Shown: piece by piece, positions 1 through 7,609 of the stretch
How the letters are laid out: each line of letters opens with the position of its first letter
Numbering within the stretch: position 1 is the stretch's first letter
Source: Pelomonas sp963422775
Lineage (GTDB): Bacteria; Pseudomonadota; Gammaproteobacteria; Burkholderiales; Burkholderiaceae_C
Direction of reading: 5' to 3'
Length of the DNA: 64,000 bases
Assembly: GCA_963422775.4 (NCBI GenBank)
Contig: CAUJSJ030000035.1
Span: 55,553 to 119,552 of the forward strand
Translations under genes and position numbers: made by a program
The notes under the pieces: model-generated
Told to the model about the DNA's origin: nothing
Database searches by the model: none
Seen by the model: only the letters and a program-made list of their open reading frames with translations

Positions 1-3
1 CGC

Positions 4-186
4 TCAGATCAGCGCCATCATTCCGGTACTGGCGGCGGCTTCACGCCGTTTCTGAACTGCCCCCCCCAGAAGTTGGACGGTCAGTGTGCATGCTTCGGCA
101 GTGGTGTGCAACTCAGCCTCACGGGCCAAGTTGGCGATGGCTTTGTAGCGTGAGTCGACAGCCACCGACAGGTGCGCAGATGACAT
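4..186 (-). CDS. Hypothetical short protein (60 aa)
   Basis: A complete 60-residue frame with an ATG start and an AGGG-like ribosome site just upstream on the minus strand. The Ala-rich, helix-prone sequence has no signal peptide, membrane segment or motif that I recognise. It sits at the window edge, divergent from the next gene, so it could be the remnant of a larger gene. It is only weakly supported as a real gene. Confidence 0.25.
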   Translation of the reverse strand: MSSAHLSVAVDSRYKAIANLAREAELHTTAEACTLTVQLLGGAVQKRREAAASTGMMALI

Positions 187-277
187 TTGGAATGAGCCCT
201 TCTTGAGGGAACCTATCAGGTAACCTGTCCGCGGTCAGCGGGTCGCGCTGAGGCGAGTCAAGCTTGATGAGCGCTCC

Positions 278-769
278 ATGGCAAGTTCATTCACACGGTT
301 CCGAGGTCACGGCTTTTGGTCAAACGACGGGCAGATTGAGGCGTGGCTGGCTCTCCTTGTGAAGGAGATCGACGCCACACCAGGCCTCCCTGCCTGGGCC
401 TTGCGGCTCAAGAAGGAATGGACATTGCAGGCTACGTTGCACGGCGGTGGCATGGTGTGCCCTGACCTCGACGAGTTCGCCTCTTCGGAGGATGGTCGTT
501 CGACAATCCTGCGTGTTGCGACGGCCGCTCTACAGCGGCTGCGGGCCGGCCCAGACAAGGTGACCATAGTGCTGGACAACTATGACGGCGTTCTAGATGA
601 GGTCTGGGCGGACCATGACAAGGAGTGGATTGAATGCGTGGCTGAGGAGTTCATTGCCCTTTTGGAGGGGCGCGTCACCACCACGGCGAGCACATCGGGC
701 AAGGTCATCCCCCGCCGACTCAGATCAACGTGCGGCGGGCGCGATCTGGGGGCGCGCGTCGTGACCTAG
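278..769 (+). CDS. Hypothetical protein (163 aa)
   Basis: I do not recognise the family. The first 130 or so residues look like a soluble, well-composed protein: an FRGHGFW motif near residue 8, then acidic and Trp-rich stretches such as DEVWADHDKEW. The last 25 residues are Arg/Thr/Gly-rich and look less like natural protein, so the true C-terminus may have been replaced by a frameshift or an insertion. It lies beside a decayed ATPase at the edge of the copper island, which fits an eroding boundary. No function is inferred. Confidence 0.55.
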   Translation: MASSFTRFRGHGFWSNDGQIEAWLALLVKEIDATPGLPAWALRLKKEWTLQATLHGGGMVCPDLDEFASSEDGRSTILRVATAALQRLRAGPDKVTIVLDNYDGVLDEVWADHDKEWIECVAEEFIALLEGRVTTTASTSGKVIPRRLRSTCGGRDLGARVVT

Positions 770-873
770 CTAGCTCGTTCAGGGCGCGTGAAGACTACCG
801 CTTCCGCTTCCAGCTTGAAGCGGAAAAGCGACCTATGCGCCGTCGAGAAGCACTCGATAGTCGACAGGACTAA

Positions 874-1768
874 GTCCGCGAAGGCATCCGCGAAGACGTG
901 CTGCGCTTCGCCGCGGCACTACAGCGGACGAGCAGCTACCCGCTGGCCGTCGCGATCATGAACAATGTGCGCGATAAACGCTTGCCGGTGCCCGAGTCAC
1001 AAGAGGTCGCGGCACTGCCGGGCCGCGGTGTAGAAGGCCTCGAGCGCGGCCAGAAGTTGGCTCTTGGCAGCACCCGCCTGCTGCAGGGACTGGGGCTGGA
1101 TGAAGGCTCGGCACGGCATGCCGCTCGCCGGCTCGAAAGCGAAGGCGAAACCGTGTCCTAGCTCATCGGTTCACTAGGCGGCGAACGGCGCGTGCTCGGC
1201 CTCCTGGCCTTTGGCGATACGGTCAAAGCGACGGCCGGCGCGGCCGTGGCCAGGTTTCATGAGCTCGGCATCAGGACCGTCATGCTGACGGGCGACAACC
1301 GAGGAGATGCTGAAGCCGTCGCGAGGCAGTTGGGCATCGACGAAGTCCGCGCCGACATCTTGCCCGGTGACAAGGCGAGCGTCGTCAAGGCCTTGCGACG
1401 CCGGCGAGGTGGTCGCCTTTGTCGGGTATGGTCTGAACGACGGCCCGGCACTGGCGACAGCATCGGTCTCGTACGCGATGGCGGGCGGCGCCGACGTTGC
1501 GACCGAAACCGCCGGCATCACGCTGATGCGCGGCGACCAGCGCCTGGTGGCGGATTCGCTCGACGTCTCGCGTCGCACTTATTAAAAAATCAAGCAGGGC
1601 TTGTTCTGGGCCTTCGGCTACAACGTGTTGGGCATCCCGCTTGCAGCGCTGGGGCTGCTGAACCCCGTCATTGCCGGAGCGGCGATGGCCTTCAGCAGCG
1701 TGAGCGTCGTGGCCAAAGCGCTGACCCTGCGTCGGTGGCGCGGTGCCGCCGACGCCCCTGCATCGTGA
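874..1768 (+). pseudogene. Decayed heavy-metal P-type ATPase (C-terminal half)
   Basis: Conceptual translation gives the nucleotide-binding and P-domain half of a P1B-type ATPase: an SSYPLA segment in place of the usual SEHPLA, then VMLTGDN, a GYGLNDG version of the hinge GDGIND, and the last two membrane helices (GLFWAFGYNVLG). The frame is broken by a TAG at 1159-1161, by a frameshift near 1400, and by a TAA at 1583-1585. Both the invariant HP dipeptide and the GDG hinge are mutated. The N-terminal half, including the phosphorylation DKTGT, is absent. This is a relic next to the regulator that would have controlled it. Two intact copper ATPases occur further on. Confidence 0.78.
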
Positions 1769-1794
1769 ATCACGACCAGATGAGGACCATACAG

Positions 1795-2265
1795 ATGAGC
1801 ATGAATATCGGCGAAGCGGCGAAGGCATCGGGTGTGTCGGCCAAGATGATTCGGCACTACGAGAGCGTCGGCCTTTTCCCGGAAGCGGCGCGGACCGAGT
1901 CGGGGTACCGGCAGTACACCGACAAGGAGGTCTCCACATTGCGGTTCATCCGCCAGTCGCGCGACCTTGGGTTCTCGATCGAGCAAATCCGTGAGCTGCT
2001 CGGCCTGTGGCAGAACCGCAAACGTCCGAGCCGCCAAGTTCGGGCATTGACTCAGGCCCACATCGTGGAACTGGACGAAAAGCTCAAGGAGCTGCAGGCT
2101 ATGAAGGCCACGCTCGAGCATCTCGTTCACTGCTGCCACGGTGACGACCGCTCGGACTGCCCCATCATCGAGACGCTCGCACAAGACGCTACACCGGTGC
2201 CGCACGCCGCTCACGGCAAAACGTCGGGCTTGCGACCCGGGCGTCAGCCACAGAAGGCAAGCTAG
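1795..2265 (+). CDS. cueR: CueR-type copper-responsive MerR regulator
   Basis: A 156-residue MerR-family activator. It has an N-terminal winged helix (IGEAAKASGVSAKMIRHYE), a dimerisation coiled coil, and a C-terminal metal loop CHGDDRSDC, which is the C-x7-C spacing of Cu(I)/Ag(I)-sensing CueR. The frame is open upstream into the ATPase relic. The ATG at 1795 is chosen because GAGGA (1782-1786) sits 8 nt before it. A His-containing tail follows the usual end of CueR. The gene lies immediately upstream of a canonical MerR-type spaced promoter (2313-2343) and probably controls the copper operon behind it. Copper sensing is inferred from the Cys spacing. Confidence 0.9.
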   Translation: MSMNIGEAAKASGVSAKMIRHYESVGLFPEAARTESGYRQYTDKEVSTLRFIRQSRDLGFSIEQIRELLGLWQNRKRPSRQVRALTQAHIVELDEKLKELQAMKATLEHLVHCCHGDDRSDCPIIETLAQDATPVPHAAHGKTSGLRPGRQPQKAS

Positions 2266-2312
2266 ACCGTCCTCAGGGGTGCGACTCCAAGATGAAACGA
2301 GGTGATAACCGC

Positions 2313-2343
2313 TTGACCTTGTCACAGTGACAGGGTTTACGAT
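2313..2343 (+). promoter_or_regulatory. CueR-type operator/promoter with 19-bp spacer
   Basis: The -35 TTGACC (2313-2318) and -10 TACGAT (2338-2343) are separated by 19 bp. This over-long spacer is the hallmark of promoters activated by MerR-family DNA distortion. Inside lies a 21-bp dyad: ACCTTGTCAC and GTGACAGGGT around a central A at 2326, with 9 of 10 positions symmetric. It overlaps the upstream ATG at 2327, so translation of the next gene must begin downstream. Confidence 0.87.
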
Positions 2344-2407
2344 CCGCCGCGCAACGTGTCGCCCGAGACCCGATAGCCTAGCATCTGCCTTCTCTGTAGC
2401 TTTGCGA

Positions 2408-2803
2408 GTGAAAACCGTCCGTATCTGGTTCCTGCTGCTGCTGTCTGTCCTGCTCCCCATCAGGGGTGCGGTGGCGGCTGCGATGCTGTGCCCGGTCGGC
2501 AGCTCGGGCATGCAGAGCGAACTGCGTATCGGTGAGCATTCCTCCCACCATGACATGGACTTCTTGGAGCACCATGAGGTGGCGCACGACCACGGCGGCG
2601 GGGGCCACCATGACGGGCATGACCACGGTGCCGTGGACAAGTGCAACATGTGCTCGGCCTTTTGCTCATTGACGCCTTTGTTGAGCGACGCGCCCAAGCT
2701 TCCCGAGCCTTCGGCGCTCTCCAGCGTCAAGTTCCCTGACTTTTCGACTCCTGCGCCGAGCTTCCTCTCGGACGGTCAGGAGCGCCCACCCCGAACCATC
2801 TGA
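2408..2803 (+). CDS. CzcI/DUF2946-like periplasmic metal-associated protein
   Basis: A protein of about 131 residues, read from GTG 2408 because the preceding operator excludes earlier starts. It has a hydrophobic signal peptide (RIWFLLLLSVLLPIRGAVAA), then a His/Asp-rich middle (HDHGGGGHHDGHDHG), a CNMC pair, and an ERPPR-type C-terminus. This layout resembles the CzcI and DUF2946 families found beside metal-efflux genes. Its role is unknown; metal binding or sensing in the periplasm is inferred. It shares the terminal GQERPPR with the minus-strand gene at 39,685-40,110. It is the first gene of the CueR-controlled operon. Confidence 0.65.
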   Translation: MKTVRIWFLLLLSVLLPIRGAVAAAMLCPVGSSGMQSELRIGEHSSHHDMDFLEHHEVAHDHGGGGHHDGHDHGAVDKCNMCSAFCSLTPLLSDAPKLPEPSALSSVKFPDFSTPAPSFLSDGQERPPRTI

Positions 2804-2919
2804 CCCATCAAGGCCTCTGCGGGAGGTCTGACCGGGCTCGCGCGTCCGCCAGTTGGCCGGCGTGCGGGAGTCCTCTGGCTATGGCGATGCCGAGCCGATG
2901 AACCACATGGTTTCGAACA

Positions 2920-3273
2920 ATGAACAACCTCTTTTTCGGGCTTGTGCCCGTGGCGGCGCTGTGCCTGCCTCTTCTCGCGCTCGGGCAAGCGGGTCGAGCT
3001 GATCCTGCGGCCGCGAGAACGCCAGCACCCGCGCTGCGCTACCAATCGGCCTTCGCTGACTACAAGCCCTGGCAAGACGCCAAGCCAGGGGACTGGCGAG
3101 CACTCCATGACGAGCTGCGCGCGCTGTCGGCGGGCGGCAGCGGCCACGCTGGCCACGCCATGCCGGGCATGCCGGCCGCGGCTTCGGCGGCGGCTCCGGC
3201 GGCGGCTCCGGCTGCATCAAATCCGGCCACACTGCCGCACGGCGCACATCACCAACATGGGGGCAAGCAATGA
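2920..3273 (+). CDS. Exported His/Met/Ala-rich protein of copper operon
   Basis: A 117-residue protein with an N-terminal signal segment, a short conserved-looking core (YKPWQDAKPGDWRALHDEL), and a low-complexity tail. The tail is rich in Ala/Pro with scattered His and Met (HAGHAMPGM, HGAHHQHGG), consistent with loose Cu binding in the periplasm. Its stop overlaps the start of the next gene (ATGATGA at 3270), so it is translationally coupled to the outer-membrane efflux factor. The family is unrecognised. The position suggests a copper-operon accessory protein. Confidence 0.7.
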   Translation: MNNLFFGLVPVAALCLPLLALGQAGRADPAAARTPAPALRYQSAFADYKPWQDAKPGDWRALHDELRALSAGGSGHAGHAMPGMPAAASAAAPAAAPAASNPATLPHGAHHQHGGKQ

Positions 3274-4667
3274 TGAAGTTGACCGCCACAGCACTAGCGG
3301 CCCTCCTTCTGGCAGGTTGCGCGTCGTTCTCGCCGGACGGCGGGGCCGGCAAGGTTTCCGAACTGACGAAAGAGCGCACCGGCCAGAGCGTCAGACTCCA
3401 GCGGTCCGAGATGGATGTCGACTCCGCAAGCGTTCGCGTTGCCGAGTTGCTCAGAGAGCCGCTGACCGCTGACGGCGCGATCGAGCTTGCGCTGCTGAAC
3501 AACCGAGGCTTGCAGGCGAGCTTCTCGGAGCTTGGCATCGCCGAGGCGGACCGCGTGCGCGCTGGCCGACTGGCGAACCCAAGCTTCTCCTTTGGTCGCC
3601 TCAGCGGCCACGGTGTGACGGAGATCGACCGCTCGGTGATGTTCAACTTTCTCGGCCTGCTGACGCTGCCCGTCGCGACCCAGGTGGCACAGCGACAGCT
3701 CGAACAGGCGCAATATCAGGCTGCCTTTGACGCGGTGGGCGTGGCGGCGGAAGCACGCAAGGCTTTCTTCGGCGCAGTCGCCGCCCAGGATCTTGTGGGC
3801 TACTACGAGCAGGTCAAGGACGCGGCAGACGCTTCCAACGATCTGGCGCGGCGCATGCTGCAGGCGGGCAATTTCAGCAAGCTCGCCCAGATGCGTGAGC
3901 AGGCCTTCTACGCCGATGCGACTGCCAATCTGGCCCGCGCGCGCCACCAGGCGGTCGCGGAAAGGGAGAGGCTGGTGCGAGCGCTGGGCCTGTCGGGCGG
4001 CCAACTCAATTTCAAGCTCCCCGAGCATCTTCCCGAACTGCCGAAGACGCCCGTCGGGCCGAAGGACGCCGAGCAGACTGCGATCGACAAGCGCCTGGAC
4101 GTGCTGATGGCCAAGCGCGGCACGGAGGCCACCGCCAAGTCGCTGGGGCTGACCCGGAGTACCCGCTTCATCAACGTGCTCGAAGCTGGCTACGCCAACA
4201 AGAGCCAGACCGGCGAAGCTCGGCAGAACGGCTTCGAGATCCAGCTGGAGCTGCCGCTCTTCGACTTCGGCTCGACCCGCACGGCCCGGGCGGAAGCGGT
4301 CTACATGCAATCGGTCCACCGAACGGCAGAGGTCGCGATCAACGCCCGGTCCGAGGTGCGTGAGTCCTACTCTGCGTACCGCACGGCCTTCGACCTTGCC
4401 AGGCACTACCGCGACGAGGTCGTGCCGCTGCGCAAGCGCATCTCCGAGGAGAACATGCTTCGTTACAACGGGATGCTTTCCAGCGTCTTCGAGTTGCTCG
4501 CAGACGCCCGCGACCAGGTCACGACCGTGACTGCTGCCATCGAAGCCCAGCGCGACTACTGGATTGCCGAGACCAATCTGCAATCAGCGCTGACGGGCCG
4601 CTCGCCCAGCGCCAGCCCGGCCATGGGCCCCGCAAAAGCCGCGGCCGCCGAGCAAGCCGGCCACTGA
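3270..4667 (+). CDS. TolC-family outer-membrane efflux lipoprotein
   Basis: A 465-residue outer-membrane efflux protein. It has a lipoprotein signal with lipobox LAGC (Cys17), then the long alternating helical and beta arrangement of TolC/CusC proteins, including the repeat-like LLTADGAIELALLNN and FDLARHYRDEVVPL stretches. There is no adaptor or RND pump directly beside it; instead it is followed by the multicopper oxidase. This gene order resembles the plasmid-type copper-resistance operons in which an outer-membrane protein pairs with a periplasmic oxidase. It may also serve the CusBA pump encoded later. The C-terminus carries an Ala-rich extension. Confidence 0.9.
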   Translation: MMKLTATALAALLLAGCASFSPDGGAGKVSELTKERTGQSVRLQRSEMDVDSASVRVAELLREPLTADGAIELALLNNRGLQASFSELGIAEADRVRAGRLANPSFSFGRLSGHGVTEIDRSVMFNFLGLLTLPVATQVAQRQLEQAQYQAAFDAVGVAAEARKAFFGAVAAQDLVGYYEQVKDAADASNDLARRMLQAGNFSKLAQMREQAFYADATANLARARHQAVAERERLVRALGLSGGQLNFKLPEHLPELPKTPVGPKDAEQTAIDKRLDVLMAKRGTEATAKSLGLTRSTRFINVLEAGYANKSQTGEARQNGFEIQLELPLFDFGSTRTARAEAVYMQSVHRTAEVAINARSEVRESYSAYRTAFDLARHYRDEVVPLRKRISEENMLRYNGMLSSVFELLADARDQVTTVTAAIEAQRDYWIAETNLQSALTGRSPSASPAMGPAKAAAAEQAGH

Positions 4668-4678
4668 AAGACCTCGAC

Positions 4679-6046
4679 ATGAACAACCGCAGAACCTTCT
4701 TCAAGACGGCCGGCGCCACTTTCCTTGGCGCCGCCGCAGTCAGCCGTGTGGGGGCCGCTTCTCTTCCGGAAGCCGTCATCCAGACAGCGGCGACGACGCA
4801 GATTCCACCGCCGCCTCCGACAGGCCGGCCCTTCAATCCGCTGGTGACCCTCAACGGCTGGTCACTGCCCTGGCGCATGAAAGATGGCGTCAAAGAGTTC
4901 CACCTGGTCGCAGAGCCGGTCGTCCGTGAGATCGCGCCCGGCATGAACGCCAACCTCTGGGGCTACAACGGCTCCAGCCCCGGGCCGACCATCGAGGCCG
5001 TCGAAGGCGATCGCGTCCGCATTTTCGTCACCAACAAACTGCCCGAGGTGACGAGCGTGCACTGGCACGGTGTGTTGCTGCCCTCGGGCATGGACGGTGT
5101 GACGGGTCTCACCCAGCCGCCCATTGCCGTGGGCAAGACCTTCATGTACGAGTTCGTGCTGCAACGGCCGGGCACGCACATGTACCACCCGCATGCCGAT
5201 GAGATGGTGCAGATGGCGATGGGCATGATGGGCCTGTTCATCATCCATCCCAAGGACCCGAAGCAGTACCGCGTCGACCGCGACTACGGCTTCATCCTGA
5301 ACGCCTACGACATCGACCCCGGCAGCGCGACGCCGCGCGTGAACACGATGTTGGACTTCAACCTGTGGACGTGGAACAGCCGCGCCTTCCCGGGCATCGA
5401 CCCGTTCGTCGCACGCACCGGTGAGCGCGTGCGCATCCGGGTCGGCAACCTGACGATGACCAACCATCCCATCCACATGCATGGACCGCACTTCGAAGTG
5501 ACCGGCACCGACGGTGGCTGGGTTCCCAAGAGCGCGCGCTGGCCCGAGGTGACGACGGACGTCGCGGTGGGTCAGATGCGTGCCTTCGAGTTCGACGCCG
5601 TGGCGGGCGACTGGGCCATCCACTGCCACAAGAGCCACCACACGATGAACGCCATGGGGCACAACGTGCCCACGATGATCGGTGTCGACCACACCGAGGT
5701 CGCCAAGAAGATCACCAAGCTCGTTCCCGACTACATGGTGATGGGCGACAAGGGCATGCACGACATGGCCGAGATGGAGATGCCCATCCCGGACAACACC
5801 CTGCCGATGATGACCGGCACCGGTCCGTTCGGGCCGGTGGGCATGGGTGGCATGTTCAGCGTCGTGAAGGTGCGCGACGACGTCAAAAGAGGGGACTACG
5901 CCGACCCAGGTCCCTACAAGCACCCGGCCGGCACGCTCGCCAATGAATACACCGCAGAGATGCCCGAGGCTGCGCGCGCAGCTCCGCCCAAGACGGGCAC
6001 CCAGCCCCTGCAAGTTCGCAAACCCAGCGGCCACCAAGGCCACTGA
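4679..6046 (+). CDS. Tat-exported multicopper oxidase
   Basis: A 455-residue periplasmic oxidase that probably converts Cu(I) to the less toxic Cu(II). The twin-arginine signal NRRTFFKTAGATFLG is at residues 3-17. All four copper-ligand blocks are visible: HWHG (128-131), HPHAD (170-174, where laccases usually have HSH), HPIHMHG (263-269) and HCHKSHH with axial Met326 (315-326). The C-terminal third holds Met-rich segments (DMAEMEMPIPDNTLPMM) typical of copper-handling oxidases. It is shorter than CueO and CopA-type oxidases, with a compact arrangement of domains. It starts 11 nt after the TolC gene, within the same operon. Confidence 0.95.
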   Translation: MNNRRTFFKTAGATFLGAAAVSRVGAASLPEAVIQTAATTQIPPPPPTGRPFNPLVTLNGWSLPWRMKDGVKEFHLVAEPVVREIAPGMNANLWGYNGSSPGPTIEAVEGDRVRIFVTNKLPEVTSVHWHGVLLPSGMDGVTGLTQPPIAVGKTFMYEFVLQRPGTHMYHPHADEMVQMAMGMMGLFIIHPKDPKQYRVDRDYGFILNAYDIDPGSATPRVNTMLDFNLWTWNSRAFPGIDPFVARTGERVRIRVGNLTMTNHPIHMHGPHFEVTGTDGGWVPKSARWPEVTTDVAVGQMRAFEFDAVAGDWAIHCHKSHHTMNAMGHNVPTMIGVDHTEVAKKITKLVPDYMVMGDKGMHDMAEMEMPIPDNTLPMMTGTGPFGPVGMGGMFSVVKVRDDVKRGDYADPGPYKHPAGTLANEYTAEMPEAARAAPPKTGTQPLQVRKPSGHQGH

Positions 6047-6057
6047 AGGAAGACCCC

Positions 6058-6549
6058 ATGAAGAAGCTACACAAACTGACCCTGGCCGCGCTGGTTGCCG
6101 CCTCGTCCGCAGCCTTCGCCCACGGCGACGAAGAGCACGCCAAGCCGCGCAAGTTCGATCCTGCGAAGGTGGAGGCCACCGATTTCGGACAGGAGGGTGA
6201 TCCGAAGAAGGCCTCCCGCACCATCACGGTCGACATGGCCGACAGCATGCGGTTCACCCCGGCAGACCTCACCGTCAAGCGCGGTGAGACCGTCAAGTTC
6301 GTCGTCCACAACGACGGCAAGGTGCTGCACGAGATGGTCCTCGGAACCCCGAAGGCCCTCGCCGAGCACGCTGCGCTGATGAAGAAGTTTCCGGAGATGG
6401 AGCACTCCGATCCGAACATGGCCCACGTCAAGCCGGGCAAGACCGGCGAAATCGTCTGGCAGTTCACCAAGGCTGGCGAGTTCCAGTTCGCGTGCCTGCA
6501 GCCTGGGCACTTCGAAGCCGGCATGGTCGGCAAGCTGACCGTCAAGTAA
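6058..6549 (+). CDS. Periplasmic cupredoxin (plastocyanin/azurin-like)
   Basis: A 163-residue blue-copper-type protein with a signal peptide ending near AFA-HG. The mononuclear site can be read as His91 (in LHEMVLG), Cys146, His151 and Met156, the classic Cys-x4-His-x4-Met loop. An extra insertion between strands contains His and Met (AEHAALMKKFPEMEHSD). It lies 11 nt after the oxidase, so it could pass electrons to or from it, or buffer copper. RBS GGAAG precedes the ATG. Confidence 0.92.
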   Translation: MKKLHKLTLAALVAASSAAFAHGDEEHAKPRKFDPAKVEATDFGQEGDPKKASRTITVDMADSMRFTPADLTVKRGETVKFVVHNDGKVLHEMVLGTPKALAEHAALMKKFPEMEHSDPNMAHVKPGKTGEIVWQFTKAGEFQFACLQPGHFEAGMVGKLTVK

Positions 6550-6580
6550 ATCGCACAACCAACCTGAAAGGACTCACGAC

Positions 6581-6922
6581 ATGAAGCTCGCCCACATCAT
6601 CGCCGCCGCCTCGTTCGCCACCGCCCTGGGCGTCAGCGCACAGACCACTCCCGCTTCCGGCGTCGACCATGCCGCCCACCACCCGGCGACGGCTGCGGCG
6701 CCCCAGAGTGACGGCGAGGTGCGCAAGGTTGACAAGTCGCAGGGCAAGGTGACATTGCGTCACGGCCCACTGGAGAACCTTTCCATGCCGGCCATGACCA
6801 TGGTCTTCAAGGTCGCCGAGCCGAACATGCTGGACAGCCTCAAGGAGGGCGACAAGGTCAAGTTCACCGCTGAGAAGGTCAATGGCGCCTTCACCGTGAC
6901 GGCGCTTCAGCTCGCCAAGTGA
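6581..6922 (+). CDS. CusF-like periplasmic copper chaperone with Trp-to-Met site
   Basis: A 113-residue protein with a signal peptide, a His/Ala linker and a small OB-fold CusF domain. The metal residues align by spacing with E. coli CusF (His36, Trp44, Met47, Met49) as His61, Met69, Met72 and Met74. Thus the Trp that makes the cation-pi contact with Cu(I)/Ag(I) is Met here (SMPAMTM). In the CusF fused to the CusB adaptor of this same window, the Trp is retained. It is the last gene of the first copper operon, with AAAGGA upstream. Confidence 0.92.
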   Translation: MKLAHIIAAASFATALGVSAQTTPASGVDHAAHHPATAAAPQSDGEVRKVDKSQGKVTLRHGPLENLSMPAMTMVFKVAEPNMLDSLKEGDKVKFTAEKVNGAFTVTALQLAK

Positions 6923-6955
6923 AGAGGCCGTCATTGGCATGAACGGCAACTGCAA

Positions 6956-7061
6956 GAAGGAAAAACGCATGTAGTTCTGACCTGAACTGCCGCAGATTTT
7001 TCCGACGCATCGCCTGATGCTGCGCCAAGGGCGCTGGCAGAGGACGATGCGTTTTTCCTTC
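6956..7061. repeat. 15-bp perfect inverted repeats flanking 76 bp
   Basis: GAAGGAAAAACGCAT (6956-6970) is matched exactly by its reverse complement ATGCGTTTTTCCTTC (7047-7061). The 76-bp interior contains a smaller GCGCC-AAG-GGCGC palindrome. The element fills most of the 225-bp gap between the CusF-like gene and the Csp gene. It could be a miniature inverted-repeat element, a long-range terminator/attenuator stem, or a regulatory structure. No clear target duplication was seen. Confidence 0.7.
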
Positions 7062-7147
7062 GAGGCATTTGCCCCTTCTGTGCTGGGATCTGGCGTTGCT
7101 ACAGCGAGAGCGCGGAATCCACCGTGTCTTCTGAAGGAGCGATCGTC

Positions 7148-7492
7148 ATGTCCCATCAGCAATTCGCATCCTGTATCGAGGCGTGCGACCAGTGCGCAGC
7201 CGCGTGCAATCACTGCTCAACCGCCTGCCTCCAAGAGCAGGACGTCAAGATGATGGCGCGCTGCATTGCGCTCGACATCGACTGCGCAGCCATCTGCCAG
7301 TTGGCGTCGGCGGCCATGGCTCGAGGCAGTGAACACGCACAAGCGATTTGCGCACTCTGCGCTGACGTGTGCGAGGCTTGCGCCCAGGAGTGCGCCAAGC
7401 ATCATGCTGACCACTGCCAAGCCTGCGCCGAGGCCTGCCGCCGTTGTGCGCAAGAGTGCCGCCGCATGGGCTCTGGCACCACAGCGCGCTGA
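7148..7492 (+). CDS. Cytosolic four-helix-bundle copper storage protein (Csp3-type)
   Basis: A 114-residue protein with 19 cysteines arranged as repeated CxxxC and CxxC patterns along predicted helices (ACDQCAAACNHC, CAEACRRCAQEC). This matches the Csp family, which packs many Cu(I) ions inside a four-helix bundle. There is no signal or Tat peptide, which indicates the cytosolic Csp3 type. ATG 7148 is preferred over upstream GTG 7124 because AAGGAG (7131-7136) precedes it. It would buffer cytosolic Cu(I) alongside CopZ and CopA. Confidence 0.92.
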   Translation: MSHQQFASCIEACDQCAAACNHCSTACLQEQDVKMMARCIALDIDCAAICQLASAAMARGSEHAQAICALCADVCEACAQECAKHHADHCQACAEACRRCAQECRRMGSGTTAR

Positions 7493-7609
7493 GTCGTCCC
7501 GCCGTCGATCAGCAGCCAGCCGTTCACGGCGCGCCCAGACGCCCAGCGATGGGCACCGCGCGCAGCCTGCCTTGCCGCCGCCACAATGGCGACGAGGGAG
7601 GAATAACGC

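Noticed and set aside
1192..2265. A single 357-residue frame running from ATPase sequence into the MerR regulator, suggesting a fusion protein
   Set aside because: Only the first part is in the ATPase frame; the true ATPase C-terminus runs in another frame over the middle, and the regulator has its own ribosome site and start at 1795.
3294..4583. Long minus-strand open frame (429 residues) opposite the TolC gene
   Set aside because: It is the shadow of a high-GC gene: His/Arg/Leu-rich translation without domain character. Similar antisense frames at 4862-6043, 17013-18329, 10534-11691 and 18954-20198 were dropped for the same reason.
6938..6973. An 11-codon open frame as a leader peptide for the Csp gene
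   Set aside because: There is no convincing ribosome site, and it overlaps the left arm of the inverted repeat by chance as far as can be seen.
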